Positions 52,073 to 62,900 of a stretch of 64,000 nucleotides of DNA are shown here, piece by piece (within the stretch, counting starts at the first letter, position 1; each line of letters opens with the position of its first letter). A program made the position numbers and the translations under genes. The stretch spans positions 2,728,001-2,792,000 of the forward strand of contig CAWDLR010000003.1 of the NCBI GenBank assembly GCA_963803125.1, given 5' to 3'. The stretch comes from G963675935 sp963803125. Lineage in GTDB: Bacteria > Planctomycetota > Planctomycetia > Pirellulales > Thermoguttaceae. Under the pieces are notes generated by a model. The model was not told where the DNA came from and searched no databases. It saw only the letters and a program-made list of their open reading frames with translations.

Positions 52073-55000
52073 TTATTTCTTCTCTTCGCGATCGGCGCCG
52101 GCGACGCCGCGGGTGTAGGCCCGCACCTGGTCGTCCCACTCGGGCGGCGGGGCGAGATTGCGGGGATCGCGGAGGTCTTCGGGCTTATCCTTGGTCACGC
52201 CGCCGTGCCGCAGCTCGGTGCCGCGCGGCCGCAGGCCGAGGCTCCGTAGGGCATCGTTGAAGTCCTTGCGGGCGGCGTTCCCTTGTGGCCCCGCTTCGCC
52301 GGCCATCCGCTTCATCGCCTCCCATCGGTCGAGGAAATGCTGGGCCTCCTCCTTTGTCCAACCGAGGCGGTCGAGCAGGCGGGGCTTCTCTTTGGCCAAC
52401 TGATCGCGGAGATGCTCCAAGGCCAATTCGGTCTGTCGGCGGGCGTAGTCGAGGTTGGCCTCGTCGGCGGGCAGGGGGCGCGCTCGGCGTTGTCGGCCGA
52501 GCCTTTCAGCGTGCCGGAGCCGCCGCCGGGGTTGGAGTTGTCCGGCCCGGGGTTTCCGCCGTTTTCGGCGGTTTCCCCACCCTGTTTCCCAGCGTCGGCG
52601 GGATTCTGCGAAGCGGCGCCGGCCTGGGGCGAGGCGTTGGCATTGGGGGCTTGTTCGCTTTTCGCGCCGCCACCGTCTGCGGCGGCTTGGCTGCCGGTGG
52701 GAGTCTTGGAGGCCGCGTTCTGGCCGGCCTTCTGCCCGACCTCGCCGTTGCCCTGCTGGTTGGCCTTGGCCCCGCCATCGTCGGCCGCGGTGTGCGAGCC
52801 GGCATTGCCTACGCCCTGGTTGTTGGCCTGCTGGCCGCCGCCAGTTTTGCCGCCGCCCGACTTGTCGCCGTTGGTCTCGCCGCGGGAATCTGATTGGTGG
52901 TCGCTCTTGCTGGCGGCTTGGGGCTCGCTGCCGTGCGGCTTGTCGTTTGCTTTTCCGACTTCGCCCAGTGTTTTCGCTCGCTGTTGGTTGATTCCTTCGG
53001 GCTTGGGCGAGGCCCCGCCGCCGGAGTCGCGGCCCGCTCCCGGCGATTGCTTCTGATCGGGAGTGCCGCCAGCGGGTTCCGTCGGTTGTTCTTGATCTGT
53101 CTTGGCGTCGGCAGTGTGGCTGTCGGTGTTGCCGCCGGCGGCGCCCTGTTCCTTGTCGCTTTTCCGCGGGTTGGGCTGTTGGCTGCCGGCCTGGCGGTGG
53201 CCGTCGCCTTTGAGGTCTTCGGCTTTGTGAGAGTCGCCGGACTGCCCGTCGCTTTTTTGGTCAGGGTTGCCTTTCTCGCCATCGCCCGAATGGCTCTCGG
53301 TCTTCTGCGGACTGCCGTGTTGATCGGCGTTGCCCTGTTGGCTGTCGGACTTTTGGGCGTTCCCGCTCTGGTTCTCTTGCTTTTGATTACCACCGCCCTG
53401 TTGGCTGTCGGACTTTTGGGCGTTCCCGTTCTGGTTCTCTTGCTTTTGATTACCGCCGCCCTGCTGGCTGTCGGACTTTTGGGCGTTTCCGTTCTGGTTC
53501 TCTTGCTTTTGATTACCGCCGCCCTGTTGGCTGTCGGACTTTTGGGCGTTCCCGCTCTGGTTCTCTTGCTTTTGATTACCGCCGCCCTGTTGGCTGTCGG
53601 ACTTTTGGGCGTTCCCGCTCTGGTTCTCTTGCTTTTGATTACCGCCGCCCTGCTGGCTGTCGGACTTTTGGGCGTTCCCGTTCTGGTTCTCTTGCTTTTG
53701 ATTACCGCCGCCCTGTTGGCTGTCGGACTTTTGGGCGTTCCCGCTCTGGTTCTCTTGCTTTTGATTACCGCCGCCCTGTTGGCTGTCGGACTTTTGGGCG
53801 TTCCCGCTCTGGTTCTCTTGCTTTTGATTACCGCCGCCCTGTTGGCTGTCGGACTTTTGGGCGTTCCCGCTCTGGTTCTCTTGCTTTTGATTACCGCCGC
53901 CCTGTTGGCTGTCGGACTTTTGGGCGTTCCCGCTCTGGTTCTCTTGCTTTTGATTACCGCCGCCCTGCTGGCTGTCGGCTTTTTGCGGTTCACTCTTCTG
54001 ATTCTGGTCGCCGCCTTGCTGCTTGTTCTCCCCCTTGTCGGTATCGTTCTTCTCGGTATGTTTCTGGTCGTTGCCCTGCTGCTTCTTTTGCTCTTGTTCC
54101 TGTTCGCGATCCTTGAGGATCTTATCTATGGCGTCGCCGGGGTCGTCGAGAGGGGTTCGCTCGTTGCGTTGTTCGGCGGATTGGTCGGACTTCTGCTGCT
54201 GCTCGCCGCCTTTGTCGCCCTTGTTAGGCTTCCCGTTCTCCTTTTCGCCGTTCTTGCCGCCGTCTTTTTCGTTGTTCTCGCCGGCTTTCTGGTCGTTGTT
54301 CCGGCCGGTTTGGTCTTGATTGTCGTTGGCGGCCTTTTCCTCGCCCGGTTTGTTGTCGTTCTTGCTGCTCTGCTTCTGGTCGGACTGCGACTGGTTGCTC
54401 TTGTCGGCGTTGGGCTGGTCTTGCTTTTCCTGTTTGTCTTGCGGGGGCTGAGCGCCGGGTGCGACGACGAGGAAGGAGTGTTTTTCGGTGGTCGAGCGGT
54501 TGGCGTCGGGCTCGCGGTTGTCCTCGGCCTCGGCGGAATACTCGACGCGGTCGCCGGCCTTCAGGCCGAGTTTTGCCGGCTGGAACGAATAGGTTCCCTG
54601 AAACTCGCCAGTCAGAGGTTTCGCGGGGCTCCTTTTCTCCAGTAGCGGCGGAATCGACAGGCTGTGGCCGCCATGCTCGGCGCGCAGAGTCACCGAGCGC
54701 AGCGCGAAATCGGGGTCCTTGGCCCGCACCCGGATCGGCAGGCTGCCGTTTTCGGCCACCGCTGTTTCGTTTGCGGGCGGATCGACCAGTTGGACTTCCG
54801 GCGGCAGGTCGGGGATAACGTCGATTTGATACCGCACCGGCTGCGGATTCTGCTGGCCGGCGGCATTCTCAAAGCGAACTTGGTAACAGTGGTACTTGGG
54901 GCGCGAGCGGTCGCCCTCCTTCAGAGAGAGGGTAAAAGCGCCGGAAGCAGTTCGGCCGTGAGCGGTCATATCGACGCCGCGGTCGCCGGTGCAGTTGAGG

Positions 55001-56085
55001 TCGATTTCGGCGGAGCCGGGCCTGATCTCGGTGTTGGCCGTGGCGTGGATGGTGACTTCGGTCCCATCGATCGCATTCAGATTGCCGTCCTGTTTGACGG
55101 TGCGGTCGGGCCGCTCGACGTACGCCGGATAATGGAAGGTGACGCTATCGACGGCGACGGCCGGCGCCGTTTCGACGCGGACATGGAAGCGGGGAGTGCG
55201 GCAATCGCCGCCGGCCAGGAAATAGACGCAATCCTGTTGAAAGCCGAGATTGCCCGGCGGAAAGTGGCAGCGGTAGTGCAAGCCGTCCTTGGACGGCTCC
55301 ATTGCGATCGTCTGATCGACGATCTGCCCGTCGGCGGTACTATAGACCAACAGCAAGGGCTCGTTCGTGCGCAGGCCATCGACGACGGCCGAAACGTCGA
55401 GCGAATCGCCGTGAAAGAGCGTCTTGTCGCCGGGCTGCACGTCGCGGATCGTCACCCGCGTCGGCGCCTCGATATTCGACCAGGGGAAGAGGATGCGCGC
55501 CGCCGACGAGAGTGGGCTCTTCGGCGAGACGAGCAGGTAGACCACGAACAGCGCCACGGCGATCGCCAGTGCCCAGACCAGGTGGAGCAGGCGGGTGCGA
55601 TCGACCGCCACTTCGATCTTGACCTTCGTCAGGTCGGCGGCTGCGCGCGATTCCATGGCGCGGTAGAACGGTCCCGCCACCTCCTCGCGCCGGCCGCGGA
55701 GCAACAAGAAATTGATGAGGCTGTTCTTGAGCGTGTGCTCGCTCTTCTCGATCGTCTCGGCCGCGAACAACGGATTGATGCGGTGCAGCATCGGCGGCAG
55801 CAGCAGGAGGCCGAGATAGGTCAGCGCTCCGGCGACCAACCCGAGCCAGAGCGCCACCCGCTCCCAGGTGGCCAGTCCGCCGCTTACCAGCCAATGATCG
55901 GTCAGCGAGGCGGCCAGCAAATAGGCGATTACCGCGATCGCCAAACCGACCAGCCGGCTGGCGACATCGACCGTCTTCACCTGGCGGCGGGTCTGACGCA
56001 ATCGCTGATCGATGACGACTTCCAGCTCGGTCGGCGGAGCAAGCGTCTGCGGCATCGCCGGGGGGGTAACTGTTCCGGTTGACAT
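52073..56085 (-). CDS. DUF4175-like giant membrane protein with a Gln/Asn-rich repeat region; frameshift near its end
   Basis: The main frame (52312-56085) has two membrane helices (residues ~47-70 and ~85-110) and a third at ~175-195. Beta-sandwich domains follow (WSNIEAPTRVTIRDVQPGDK, PPEVQLVDPPANETAVAEN, GDRVEYSAEAEDNREPDANR). A long highly polar region comes next, including ten 21-residue repeats (SDSQQGGGNQKQENQSGNAQ type). At 52474-52478 a run of five Cs (coding strand) is one base short. Beyond it the main frame turns to Arg/Ser nonsense, while the adjacent frame reads PADEANLDYARRQTELALEH, LAKEKPRLLDRLGWTKEEAQ and so on to 52073. The true product is thus ~1335 residues. Such proteins usually sit in aerotolerance-like (Bat/MoxR) operons; no partner is adjacent. 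Confidence 0.8.
53341..53970 (-). repeat. Ten 63-bp tandem repeats inside the DUF4175-like gene
   Basis: Ten exact-length 63-bp units, nearly identical, each coding a 21-residue Gln/Gly/Asn-rich unit. Variants are limited to Ser/Asn at one position and a few synonymous changes. A partial eleventh unit flanks each side. The near-identity implies recent expansion or gene-conversion homogenization. Confidence 0.95.
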
Positions 56086-56185
56086 GGGGGAGACTCCAAA
56101 GCGGCAGCCCTGCCTCCTCTATTATAGACACGTTCGAGCCGGCCGCGTTCCATTTTCGGTCAGAATCCGGCGGGGAAGCATCGAT

Positions 56186-56530
56186 CTATCCCGGCGGCCA
56201 GCGGAACTTGCGGCCGGCCAGCATGTGGAAGTGGATGTGCATGACCTCCTGGCCGGCGTCGCGGCCGCAATTGGTCACCACCCGATAGCCGTTGGCAAGC
56301 CCCAGCTTCGCGGCAATGGCACGCATGGCGACGAACAGATGGCCCAAGATCGCCTCGTCCTCTGGGGCCGCGTCGTTGACCGAGGCGATCGCCTTCTTCG
56401 GAATCACGATCAGGTGCGTCGGCGCGGCGGGGTGAATGTCCTCGAACGCCAGGCAGCGATCGTCCTCATAGACGATCTTGGCGGGAATCTCCCGGTCGAT
56501 GATTCGCTGGAAAATCGTTTTTTCGGCCAT
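56186..56530 (-). CDS. HIT-family nucleotide-binding hydrolase (HINT-like)
   Basis: A 114-aa HIT protein. The catalytic histidine triad is EVMHIHFHMLAGRKF (HxHxHxx). FQRIIDREIPAKIVYEDD and HLIVIPKKAI are family motifs. The start at 56530 is the family-typical MAEKTIF; a longer frame to 56572 is not needed. Expected activity is hydrolysis of AMP-linked phosphoramidates. The gene lies 102 bp from the DUF4175-like gene and diverges from hemD. Confidence 0.92.
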   Translation of the reverse strand: MAEKTIFQRIIDREIPAKIVYEDDRCLAFEDIHPAAPTHLIVIPKKAIASVNDAAPEDEAILGHLFVAMRAIAAKLGLANGYRVVTNCGRDAGQEVMHIHFHMLAGRKFRWPPG

Positions 56531-56596
56531 AGCGGAAAACCCTCCTTGGGCGTAGTATAGCAGGGTTCGCATTCAGGGCAATCGGGGACTCCTGCC

Positions 56597-57403
56597 GTGG
56601 AAAACCAGCATTCCGCCGCCGAGCCGTCGTGTCTCGGAGCGCGGGCGTCCCACCCGCTGCTCGGGATTTGCGTGATGGTCACTCGTCCGGCTGATGGACC
56701 TGATCCGCTGGCCGAACGACTGCGGGCCCTTGGGGCCGGAGTGATTGTGCAGCCGGCGATCCGCATTTTGCCGCCGGACGATTGGCGGCCGGTAGACGAG
56801 GCGCTGGATCGGTTGCAGCAGTACGACTGGCTGGTATTTTCCAGCGGCAACGGCGTGCGGTTCTTGTTCGAGCGATGGCGGCAGCGAGATTGCGGCAGTA
56901 CGTCCGTGGTTCGGTTTCCGAAGCTGGCGGCGATGGGGCCGGGGACGGCAGAGGAGTTGGCGCGATACGGACGGCAGGCCGATCTCCTGCCCGGGCAGTT
57001 TCGAGCGGAGGCGCTGGCCGAGGCCTTGGCGGGCCACGCGGTCGGAAAACGATTCTTGCTGGCCCGCGCGAGCCGTGGCCGGGAGGCGTTGGCCGAGCGG
57101 TTGGCCGCCGCCGGCGCGGTGGTCGAGCAGGTCGTGGTCTACACCAGCGCCGACGTGGAGCAGCCCAACATCGAGGCCGCCGCGCTGCTTCGCGACGGCA
57201 AGGTCGACTGGATTACAGTGACCAGTTCGGCCATCGCCAGATCGCTGGTTCGGTTGTTTGGCGACCAGTTGCGAGGGGCCAAGTTGGCGAGCATCAGCCC
57301 GATCACCAGCGGCACGTTGCGGGAGCTTGGCTACGAGCCGGCAGTCGAAGCGACGGAGTACACGCTGGCCGGGCTCACGGCGGCGATTGTCGGCCATCGA
57401 TAG
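56597..57403 (+). CDS. hemD: Uroporphyrinogen-III synthase
   Basis: A ~240-268-aa HemD-family protein: it closes hydroxymethylbilane to uroporphyrinogen III. Typical features are CVMVTRPADGPDPLAERL at the first strand, YDWLVFSSGNGVRFLFE and VDWITVTSSAIARSLVRLFG, then ISPITSGTLRELGYEPAVEA. Family sequence diversity is high, but the two-domain order fits. The start is uncertain: a GTG at 56597 is used, while Met at 56675 gives a shorter protein beginning at the conserved motif. It overlaps the end of the LysM gene by 29 bp. Confidence 0.82.
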   Translation: MENQHSAAEPSCLGARASHPLLGICVMVTRPADGPDPLAERLRALGAGVIVQPAIRILPPDDWRPVDEALDRLQQYDWLVFSSGNGVRFLFERWRQRDCGSTSVVRFPKLAAMGPGTAEELARYGRQADLLPGQFRAEALAEALAGHAVGKRFLLARASRGREALAERLAAAGAVVEQVVVYTSADVEQPNIEAAALLRDGKVDWITVTSSAIARSLVRLFGDQLRGAKLASISPITSGTLRELGYEPAVEATEYTLAGLTAAIVGHR

Positions 57404-57887
57404 GCGGTATCTTCAATTCCGCGCCGATGGGCAACAGCTCGGGATCGGAAAGGACGTCGCGATTCGCGTCGAAAATCTCGCGGGCACGCTCCGCAGAGCC
57501 GAGAAAACGTTGAGCCAACACCGCCAAGGTGTCGCCGTTGACGACCTTGTGCGTGCGGGGGCCCGTCGGCGGCAAGAGGAGATCGGCGGAGGCGCCACGA
57601 TGGGAGTCCGAGGGGCGAGAGGTCTCGGGGTACTTTGCGGCCAACGGCGGGGGCAGCTTCTCGGCATCGACGGGCTTGACCAGCGTTGCCCGCCGCCGGT
57701 GATCCGCCGCAGAGGGGGTCTGTACTTTATCCAAAGTGGCTGGATCGGCGTCGGACTGGATGAGCAGCGGCGCCGCGGGGAGTTGGGACGTCGGCGTGGG
57801 CGGGTCGCGTCGGAACAAGGCCACCGCACAGACTGCCGCCAAGACGACGCATAGGCCCATCGCGGTTTTTACGGCCGGATCGATCAT
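57375..57887 (-). CDS. Membrane-anchored LysM-domain protein
   Basis: A 170-aa protein with an N-terminal membrane helix (TAMGLCVVLAAVCAVALF), a Pro-rich linker, and a C-terminal LysM domain (HKVVNGDTLAVLAQRFLG, EIFDANRDVL, LLPIGAELKIP). It should bind peptidoglycan from the outer face of the cell membrane. It is convergent with hemD, overlapping by 29 bp. The function beyond wall attachment is unknown. Confidence 0.86.
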   Translation of the reverse strand: MIDPAVKTAMGLCVVLAAVCAVALFRRDPPTPTSQLPAAPLLIQSDADPATLDKVQTPSAADHRRRATLVKPVDAEKLPPPLAAKYPETSRPSDSHRGASADLLLPPTGPRTHKVVNGDTLAVLAQRFLGSAERAREIFDANRDVLSDPELLPIGAELKIPPIDGRQSPP

Positions 57888-58340
57888 GACGGTCTTAGTA
57901 TCGACGCCCGGCCGTCGCGATTGGAAGCGATTCTCGCGACGCAGGATCGGGCGTCGGCAGGCACGGTCTGTTCCTGCCGGGTGTGGCGAACATGCGGCCG
58001 TTGCGCTTCGTAGAATAATTATGGAGTGGTCGCGGAGCGATCCGGGTTAGTTCTTGCCATTCGCCCGGAGAGCATCGCCCGCGGTTGCTTCTCCATGTGT
58101 TCCGTCCGGGTGCATTCAACCCTCCGCACCCGAGAAAGAAAGGCCCACGGATCGCCTGGTCCGTGGGCTTCTTCTTTCTATCGGGTGAGAAAGTTGCCTT
58201 GACCGCCAAGGGTTTTCCAGGGTAGCATATTCCGCCTATTTTCCCAGGGGTGGCGACGGAGATGGGGCATAATAGCGGGCTTCGATCATGAACCACTACT
58301 GCGCCCCAGACGATGGGCCGTTTTCGGTGCAAAGGTGCGT
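57888..58340. other. Intergenic region with terminator; candidate small RNA
   Basis: The 450-bp gap between the divergent LysM and glycosyltransferase genes has no coding frame of note. Yet a strong rightward terminator ends at 58178 with no rightward gene before it. A hairpin (GGGTGC 58108-58113 with GCACCC 58126-58131) precedes it, and a TAGAATAAT box lies at ~58012-58020. These suggest a 100-150-nt small RNA on the + strand, of unknown type. No SRP, 6S, RNase P or tmRNA signature is recognizable. Confidence 0.4.
58143..58178 (+). terminator. Rho-independent terminator without an upstream + strand gene
   Basis: Stem GCCCACGGA (58143-58151) pairs perfectly with TCCGTGGGC (58160-58168) around an 8-nt loop, followed by TTCTTCTTTCT. 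It faces rightward, and no + strand coding gene precedes it since hemD 740 bp upstream. Confidence 0.75.
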
Positions 58341-59723
58341 ATGAAATCGGTCTCGTGGCGACAACTGGCGGCGCTGTTGGTTGTCGCCTTCCTCATTCGC
58401 CTTGCAGTGGGTTGGGCGTGGCAATCGCGGCTTGGCGAAAAGGTCGCGATGGGGGATACCGAGAGCTATTGGCAGCTCGGCAGGGCGATTGCAAGCGGAG
58501 AACCCTACGAATATGGCACGCCCCATGCTCGCGTCTTTCGCACGCCGGGCTATCCTGCGCTGCTGTCGCCGATCTTCATGCTGACCGACGACCGTTATGC
58601 CGGTCTTGTCCTCGCCAGGGCCGAGGCCGCGCTGTTCGGAACGCTGGCAGTCTTGGGAGTCTGGGGGCTTACGCGGCTGCTGTTCGACGAGCGTGCGGCG
58701 CTGCTGGCCGCGGGGGCCGCTACGATCTATCCTGGCGCTATCGTCTTGGGGGTGCTGATTCTCAGCGAGGCGCCGTTTTGCCCATTGATGCTGCTGCAAC
58801 TGGCGCTTTGGGTTCTGGCGTGGAGGGCCCCGTCGGCCAGGCGGAGGATACTGTGGGGGTTCGCGGCCGGATTGGCGGCGGCAGCGGCGACTCTGATGCG
58901 TCCGAGTTGGCTGCTGTTCACGCCGTTCGCCGCGGCCGTGGCGATTGTGGCAGGCGCGATTGCGCGATGTGTGCAGGAGGTAGGGTGGGTCGAGCGAAGC
59001 GAGCCCCACCGAAATAAGGCGGTTCCTCACTGGCGGGGCTCGCTGCGCTCGACCCACCCTACACAAATCGCGCAGAGCGAGCTGGCTTGCCATCTCGTCA
59101 TTACGTTCTCGATGCTCCTCGGGCTTGGGCTGGCGATGCTGCCCTGGTGGATTCGGAATGCCTCGGTCACCGGTCGTTTTGTTCCTACCACGCTCCAGGT
59201 AGGGGCCAGCCTGTACGACGGTCTGAACCCGGACGCCACCGGGGCCAGCAACATGGATTTCGTCCAACGCTTCGAGACGGCGGAGCGGCGAGCCGAAAAG
59301 CGGTCGTCGGCCGACGGCGGGGAATCGCTCGAATTGCGGCTCGACCGCCGCATGCGGCAGGATGCGCTGGATTGGGCGCGGGCCCACCCGGGCAGGGCGT
59401 TGCAACTGGCCGGCATCAAGTTTCTGCGGATGTGGAACGTTTACCCCAATGAACCGCAGCTTTCGGCAAGCTGGGCCATCTGTTTGACGATTTTTTTCAC
59501 GTATACGCCGCTGCTGGTTCTTGCCATAATGGGGGCGTGGCGAACCGTCGGTCGAGGCTGGCCGTATATTCTTTGCTGCCTGCCGGCCGTCTACCTGACG
59601 TTGCTGCACGTAGTGTTTGTCAGTTCGATTCGCTATCGCGACCCCGCCATGTTGGCGCTGCTGAGCACTGGCGGCGGGGGCGGGGTGGCGGAAGAGGCAC
59701 TGATGAGTGACGATGATCGCTAA
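58341..59723 (+). CDS. Polytopic membrane glycosyltransferase (ArnT/PMT-like, GT39/83 type)
   Basis: A ~460-aa membrane protein with about nine helices. The start is set at ATG 58341 because AAAGG lies 6-10 bp upstream; a GTG 6 bp earlier is possible. Family features: the first periplasmic loop MGDTESYWQLGRAIASGEPY with the acidic pair, FRTPGYPALLSPIFM, and the RPSWLLF and RYRDPAM motifs. It probably transfers sugars from polyprenyl phosphate donors on the outer face. In the loop after helix 6 a palindromic repeat (58980-59062) is translated in frame as VGWVERSEPHRNKAVPHWRG then SLRSTHPT. Confidence 0.8.
   Translation: MKSVSWRQLAALLVVAFLIRLAVGWAWQSRLGEKVAMGDTESYWQLGRAIASGEPYEYGTPHARVFRTPGYPALLSPIFMLTDDRYAGLVLARAEAALFGTLAVLGVWGLTRLLFDERAALLAAGAATIYPGAIVLGVLILSEAPFCPLMLLQLALWVLAWRAPSARRRILWGFAAGLAAAAATLMRPSWLLFTPFAAAVAIVAGAIARCVQEVGWVERSEPHRNKAVPHWRGSLRSTHPTQIAQSELACHLVITFSMLLGLGLAMLPWWIRNASVTGRFVPTTLQVGASLYDGLNPDATGASNMDFVQRFETAERRAEKRSSADGGESLELRLDRRMRQDALDWARAHPGRALQLAGIKFLRMWNVYPNEPQLSASWAICLTIFFTYTPLLVLAIMGAWRTVGRGWPYILCCLPAVYLTLLHVVFVSSIRYRDPAMLALLSTGGGGGVAEEALMSDDDR
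58980..59062. repeat. Palindromic repeat inserted in-frame in the glycosyltransferase gene
   Basis: An 83-bp element with arms GTAGGGTGGGTCGAGCGAAG... and ...CTCGACCCACCCTAC and a central loop. It is homologous to the IS-interrupted palindrome at 13524-16545 (there GTCAAGCGAAGCGCAGCCCC). The reading frame is preserved, adding ~28 codons between two membrane segments. Confidence 0.92.
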
Positions 59724-59905
59724 AGGATGAGGGATGAGGGATGGAAGGACGCGGGTGCGACCTACGGGCCGCTTGCGGTTTCGCACGGCCGGCCTATCGC
59801 TCCCGACGGACCATTGACGGCTGACCGCCGGATACGCCACGGAGGGCTCTTCCCATTTTTGCGCGGGCGATCAATTTCTGCTGGTTTGGTTTTAAGTGGA
59901 CCGTC

Positions 59906-62900
59906 ATGCTGGCGGTGGTCGCCGGCTCGGTGGCGGCGTTCTGCCTGTACCGCCAAATCAACGACCAGATCCGCTGCCATATCGAAGCGCGGTTCGCGCA
60001 GCACTACAAAGACCTCAAGGTCAGCCTGCGCTCGGCGCAGTTGGTCGAGGGGAAGGGCATCAAGGTCTACGATCTCTCGATCAGCGATCCGCGCGTTGCC
60101 GGGGCCGCGGGCGAATTGCTGCACGTCGAAGAAGCGCTATTCGAATGCTCGACGGATTGGAAGGAACTGATCAAGGGCGATCCGCCCGTTCGGCGGGTGC
60201 TGATCCGCCGGCCAACGCTTCGCCTCTCGCAGCGAGCGGACGGCACGTGGAACCTGAGCGAGCTGTTGCCGCCGCCGCATTTCGGCAACGCCGTGCCGGA
60301 CGTCTCCTGGGAAAGCGGCACGATCGAAGTCGTCGATCCGCAGAAGCAGCCGGCCAGCAAGCTCGTGTTGCGGGACGTGAATCTGACGATCGCGCCGGGG
60401 CCGGCGCCCGCGCCCGGTGTGGCGCCGGTCGTGCGGCAGCTTCGCGGGACGCTTGCCGGCGACGGTTTGCACCGCGTCGAGTTCGCGGGGCAAATCGACG
60501 TGCAGAAGATGGGCTGCTCGATCCGCGGCCGGGCCGAGGGCGTGGAAATCTCGCCTGAGCTGCGCGATTCGCTGCCGGAGCCGCTGGCGGCGAAATTGGC
60601 GCCGCTGGGCGATTTGCGCGGGCAGGTGGAGCTCGGGTTTCAACTCGATTACGATCGTGCGGCCGTCGTTCCCTGGCAGTTCGACGTGACGGGGAAGCTC
60701 GCGCGGGGGCGGATCGACGACCGGCGGCTGCCCCAGGCGCTGAGCGACATTACCACCGCGTTCCGCCTGAACAACAGCGGCTACGCGGTCGAGGGACTGA
60801 CGGCGCGCAGCGGGGAGTCCACGTTGCGGCTCTCCTGCCGCGGATCGGGTTTCGATGCGGCCAGCCCGCTTGCGCTCGTGGCCGAGGTCCGCCGCTTGGA
60901 ACTGGGCCCGGCGTTGATGTGCGTGTTGCCGCTGGCGATGCAGGAGCGCTGGCGGCACTATTCTCCCGCCGGCCCGATCGATGCCGACGTGCGGCTGGAT
61001 TACGACGGCAAGACGTGGCGGCCGCAGATTTCGGCGACCTGTCTGGACGTGGCCTTCACGCACTACAAATTCCCGGACCGGCTCGATCACGGTCGCGGTT
61101 CGATCGTGCTGAAGGACGATTCGCTGAAGGTCGATATGACGGCCTACCTCGGCCGCCAGCCGGTGCAGTTGACGGCCGCCGTCACCGCTCCGTTCTCTGC
61201 TGCCCCGCTGGGCTGGTTCGAGGCCCGCGGCGCCGACGTTCAGATCGACGAGGCCCTGATCGCCGCTTTGCCGGAGAAGTCGCAGGAGGTGGCCCGCTCG
61301 CTGGATCCCCGCGGCAGCGTCAGTTTTTACATGCGGATGTGGCGTAACCGGCCCGAGGAGCCGTTGCACCAGCACCTCCGGCTCGACTTCAGCGGCGGCT
61401 CGGCTTGTTTCAACGGTTTCCCCTATCTGCTGACCAACGTTTGCGGCACGCTGGAGATGCTCGATCACAACTGGGTATTTCGCAATCTCTCCGGCGTCCA
61501 CAACGCCGCCCGGGTGACTTGCGAAGGACACCTGATGCCCGGTCTTCAAGGTCGCGAACTCGTACTGAATTTCATCGGCCACGACGTTGCGCTGGAAGAG
61601 GAGCTTCGCAACGCCTTGAGCGTGCGCAATCCGCACATGCAGCAAGTCTGGCTCGACATGCGTCCGCGGGGGGCCGTCGATCTGACCGCCGAGGTCCGCT
61701 ACTTGTTGGAAGAGAAGAAGTTCAACATCGGCGTGCGGGTGCGGCCGCAACGCGATACGGCCTCGGTCGAGCTTGTCGCTTTCCCTTATCGGCTTGACCG
61801 CATTCAGGGCGATCTGGTCTATACCTCCCACGACGGCATAGGCCACGTCGATTTCCATCGCTGCAAAGGGGAGCACGGGCCGGCGAACATGCCGGTCAAG
61901 GTTGCGGCGGACGGCTACTGCGAATTCCGGCCGGACGGGCGATGGTTGACGCACTTCGAGAGACTCTCGGTCGATCTGCTTCGCCCCGACCGCGAACTGA
62001 GCGAAGCCCTGCCCGAGAGGCTGAAAAAGGCCTTTGCCCAACTGAATCCGAGCGGCGCGATGAACCTCCGCGGCAGCCTCGACCTGGAGCGGACCGGCCA
62101 GCCGGGCGAGCCGCTGCACTCGCGCTGGGACATGCGCGTCGGATTGCAGCAGAACAGCTTTCAGTGCGGCCGTTTCCTGTTGGAGAACGTCTGCGGCGAG
62201 GCGTCGTTCCGCGGCGGTTTCGACGGGCAGCACGTTCGCTCCCGCGGCGAGCTGGCCCTCGATTCCGTCTCGTACAAGGATTATCAGTTTACCCGCGTGA
62301 TGGGACCATTCTGGATCGACGACCGGCAAATGCTCTTCGGCGCCTGGGTGGACGGGCCGGAGAACCAGGACGCGGCCAGCGGCATAGCCGGCCCGCCGCA
62401 GAAGCCGCGGCCGCTGACCGCCGCAATCTTCGGCGGCACGCTCTACGGCGAGGGCTGGGTTACCTTCGAATCGACGCCGCGCTACGGCATGAGCGTCACC
62501 CTGACCGACGCCAACTTGGGTCAATGTGCGCGGGAAATGATGCCCGGGCGGCAAAAGCTCTGGGGCAAGATCCTCGCCACCGCCGCATTGACCGGCAGCG
62601 GGCGAACCAGCAACACACTGTCGGGCCACGGCCACCTCAACCTCTCCCAGGGCAACGTCTATGAGTTGCCGGTGATGCTTTCGCTGCTGAAAATCCTGCG
62701 GCTTCAGGAACCAAACCAAAACGGTTTTAGCGACGGCACGGTCGAATACCGCATCGTCGGCGACCACATCTACTTCGACCGCATCGCTTTCCACGGCGAC
62801 GCGATCAGTCTCAGCGGCTCGGGTTGGATGAACTTCCAGTCGCAGATCGAATTGACGTTTTACTGTCTGATCGGCCGCGGCGAGTTGGACTTGCCGCTGC

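Noticed and set aside
53341..53970. Regular direct repeats reminiscent of a CRISPR array
   Set aside because: The 63-bp units are contiguous with no unique spacers, code in frame for 21-residue units, and no cas genes are present.
52894..54645. Long + strand frame of 583 codons, Leu/Val-rich and apparently membrane-like
   Set aside because: It is the antisense of the Gln/Asn/Lys-rich repeat region of the DUF4175-like gene; repeat periodicity divisible by three keeps all frames open. No start context or domain.
60137..62794. 885-codon minus strand frame
   Set aside because: Antisense shadow of the AsmA-like gene with high-GC third positions; sequence is His/Gln/Arg-rich without domains, whereas the + strand frame has clear family motifs.
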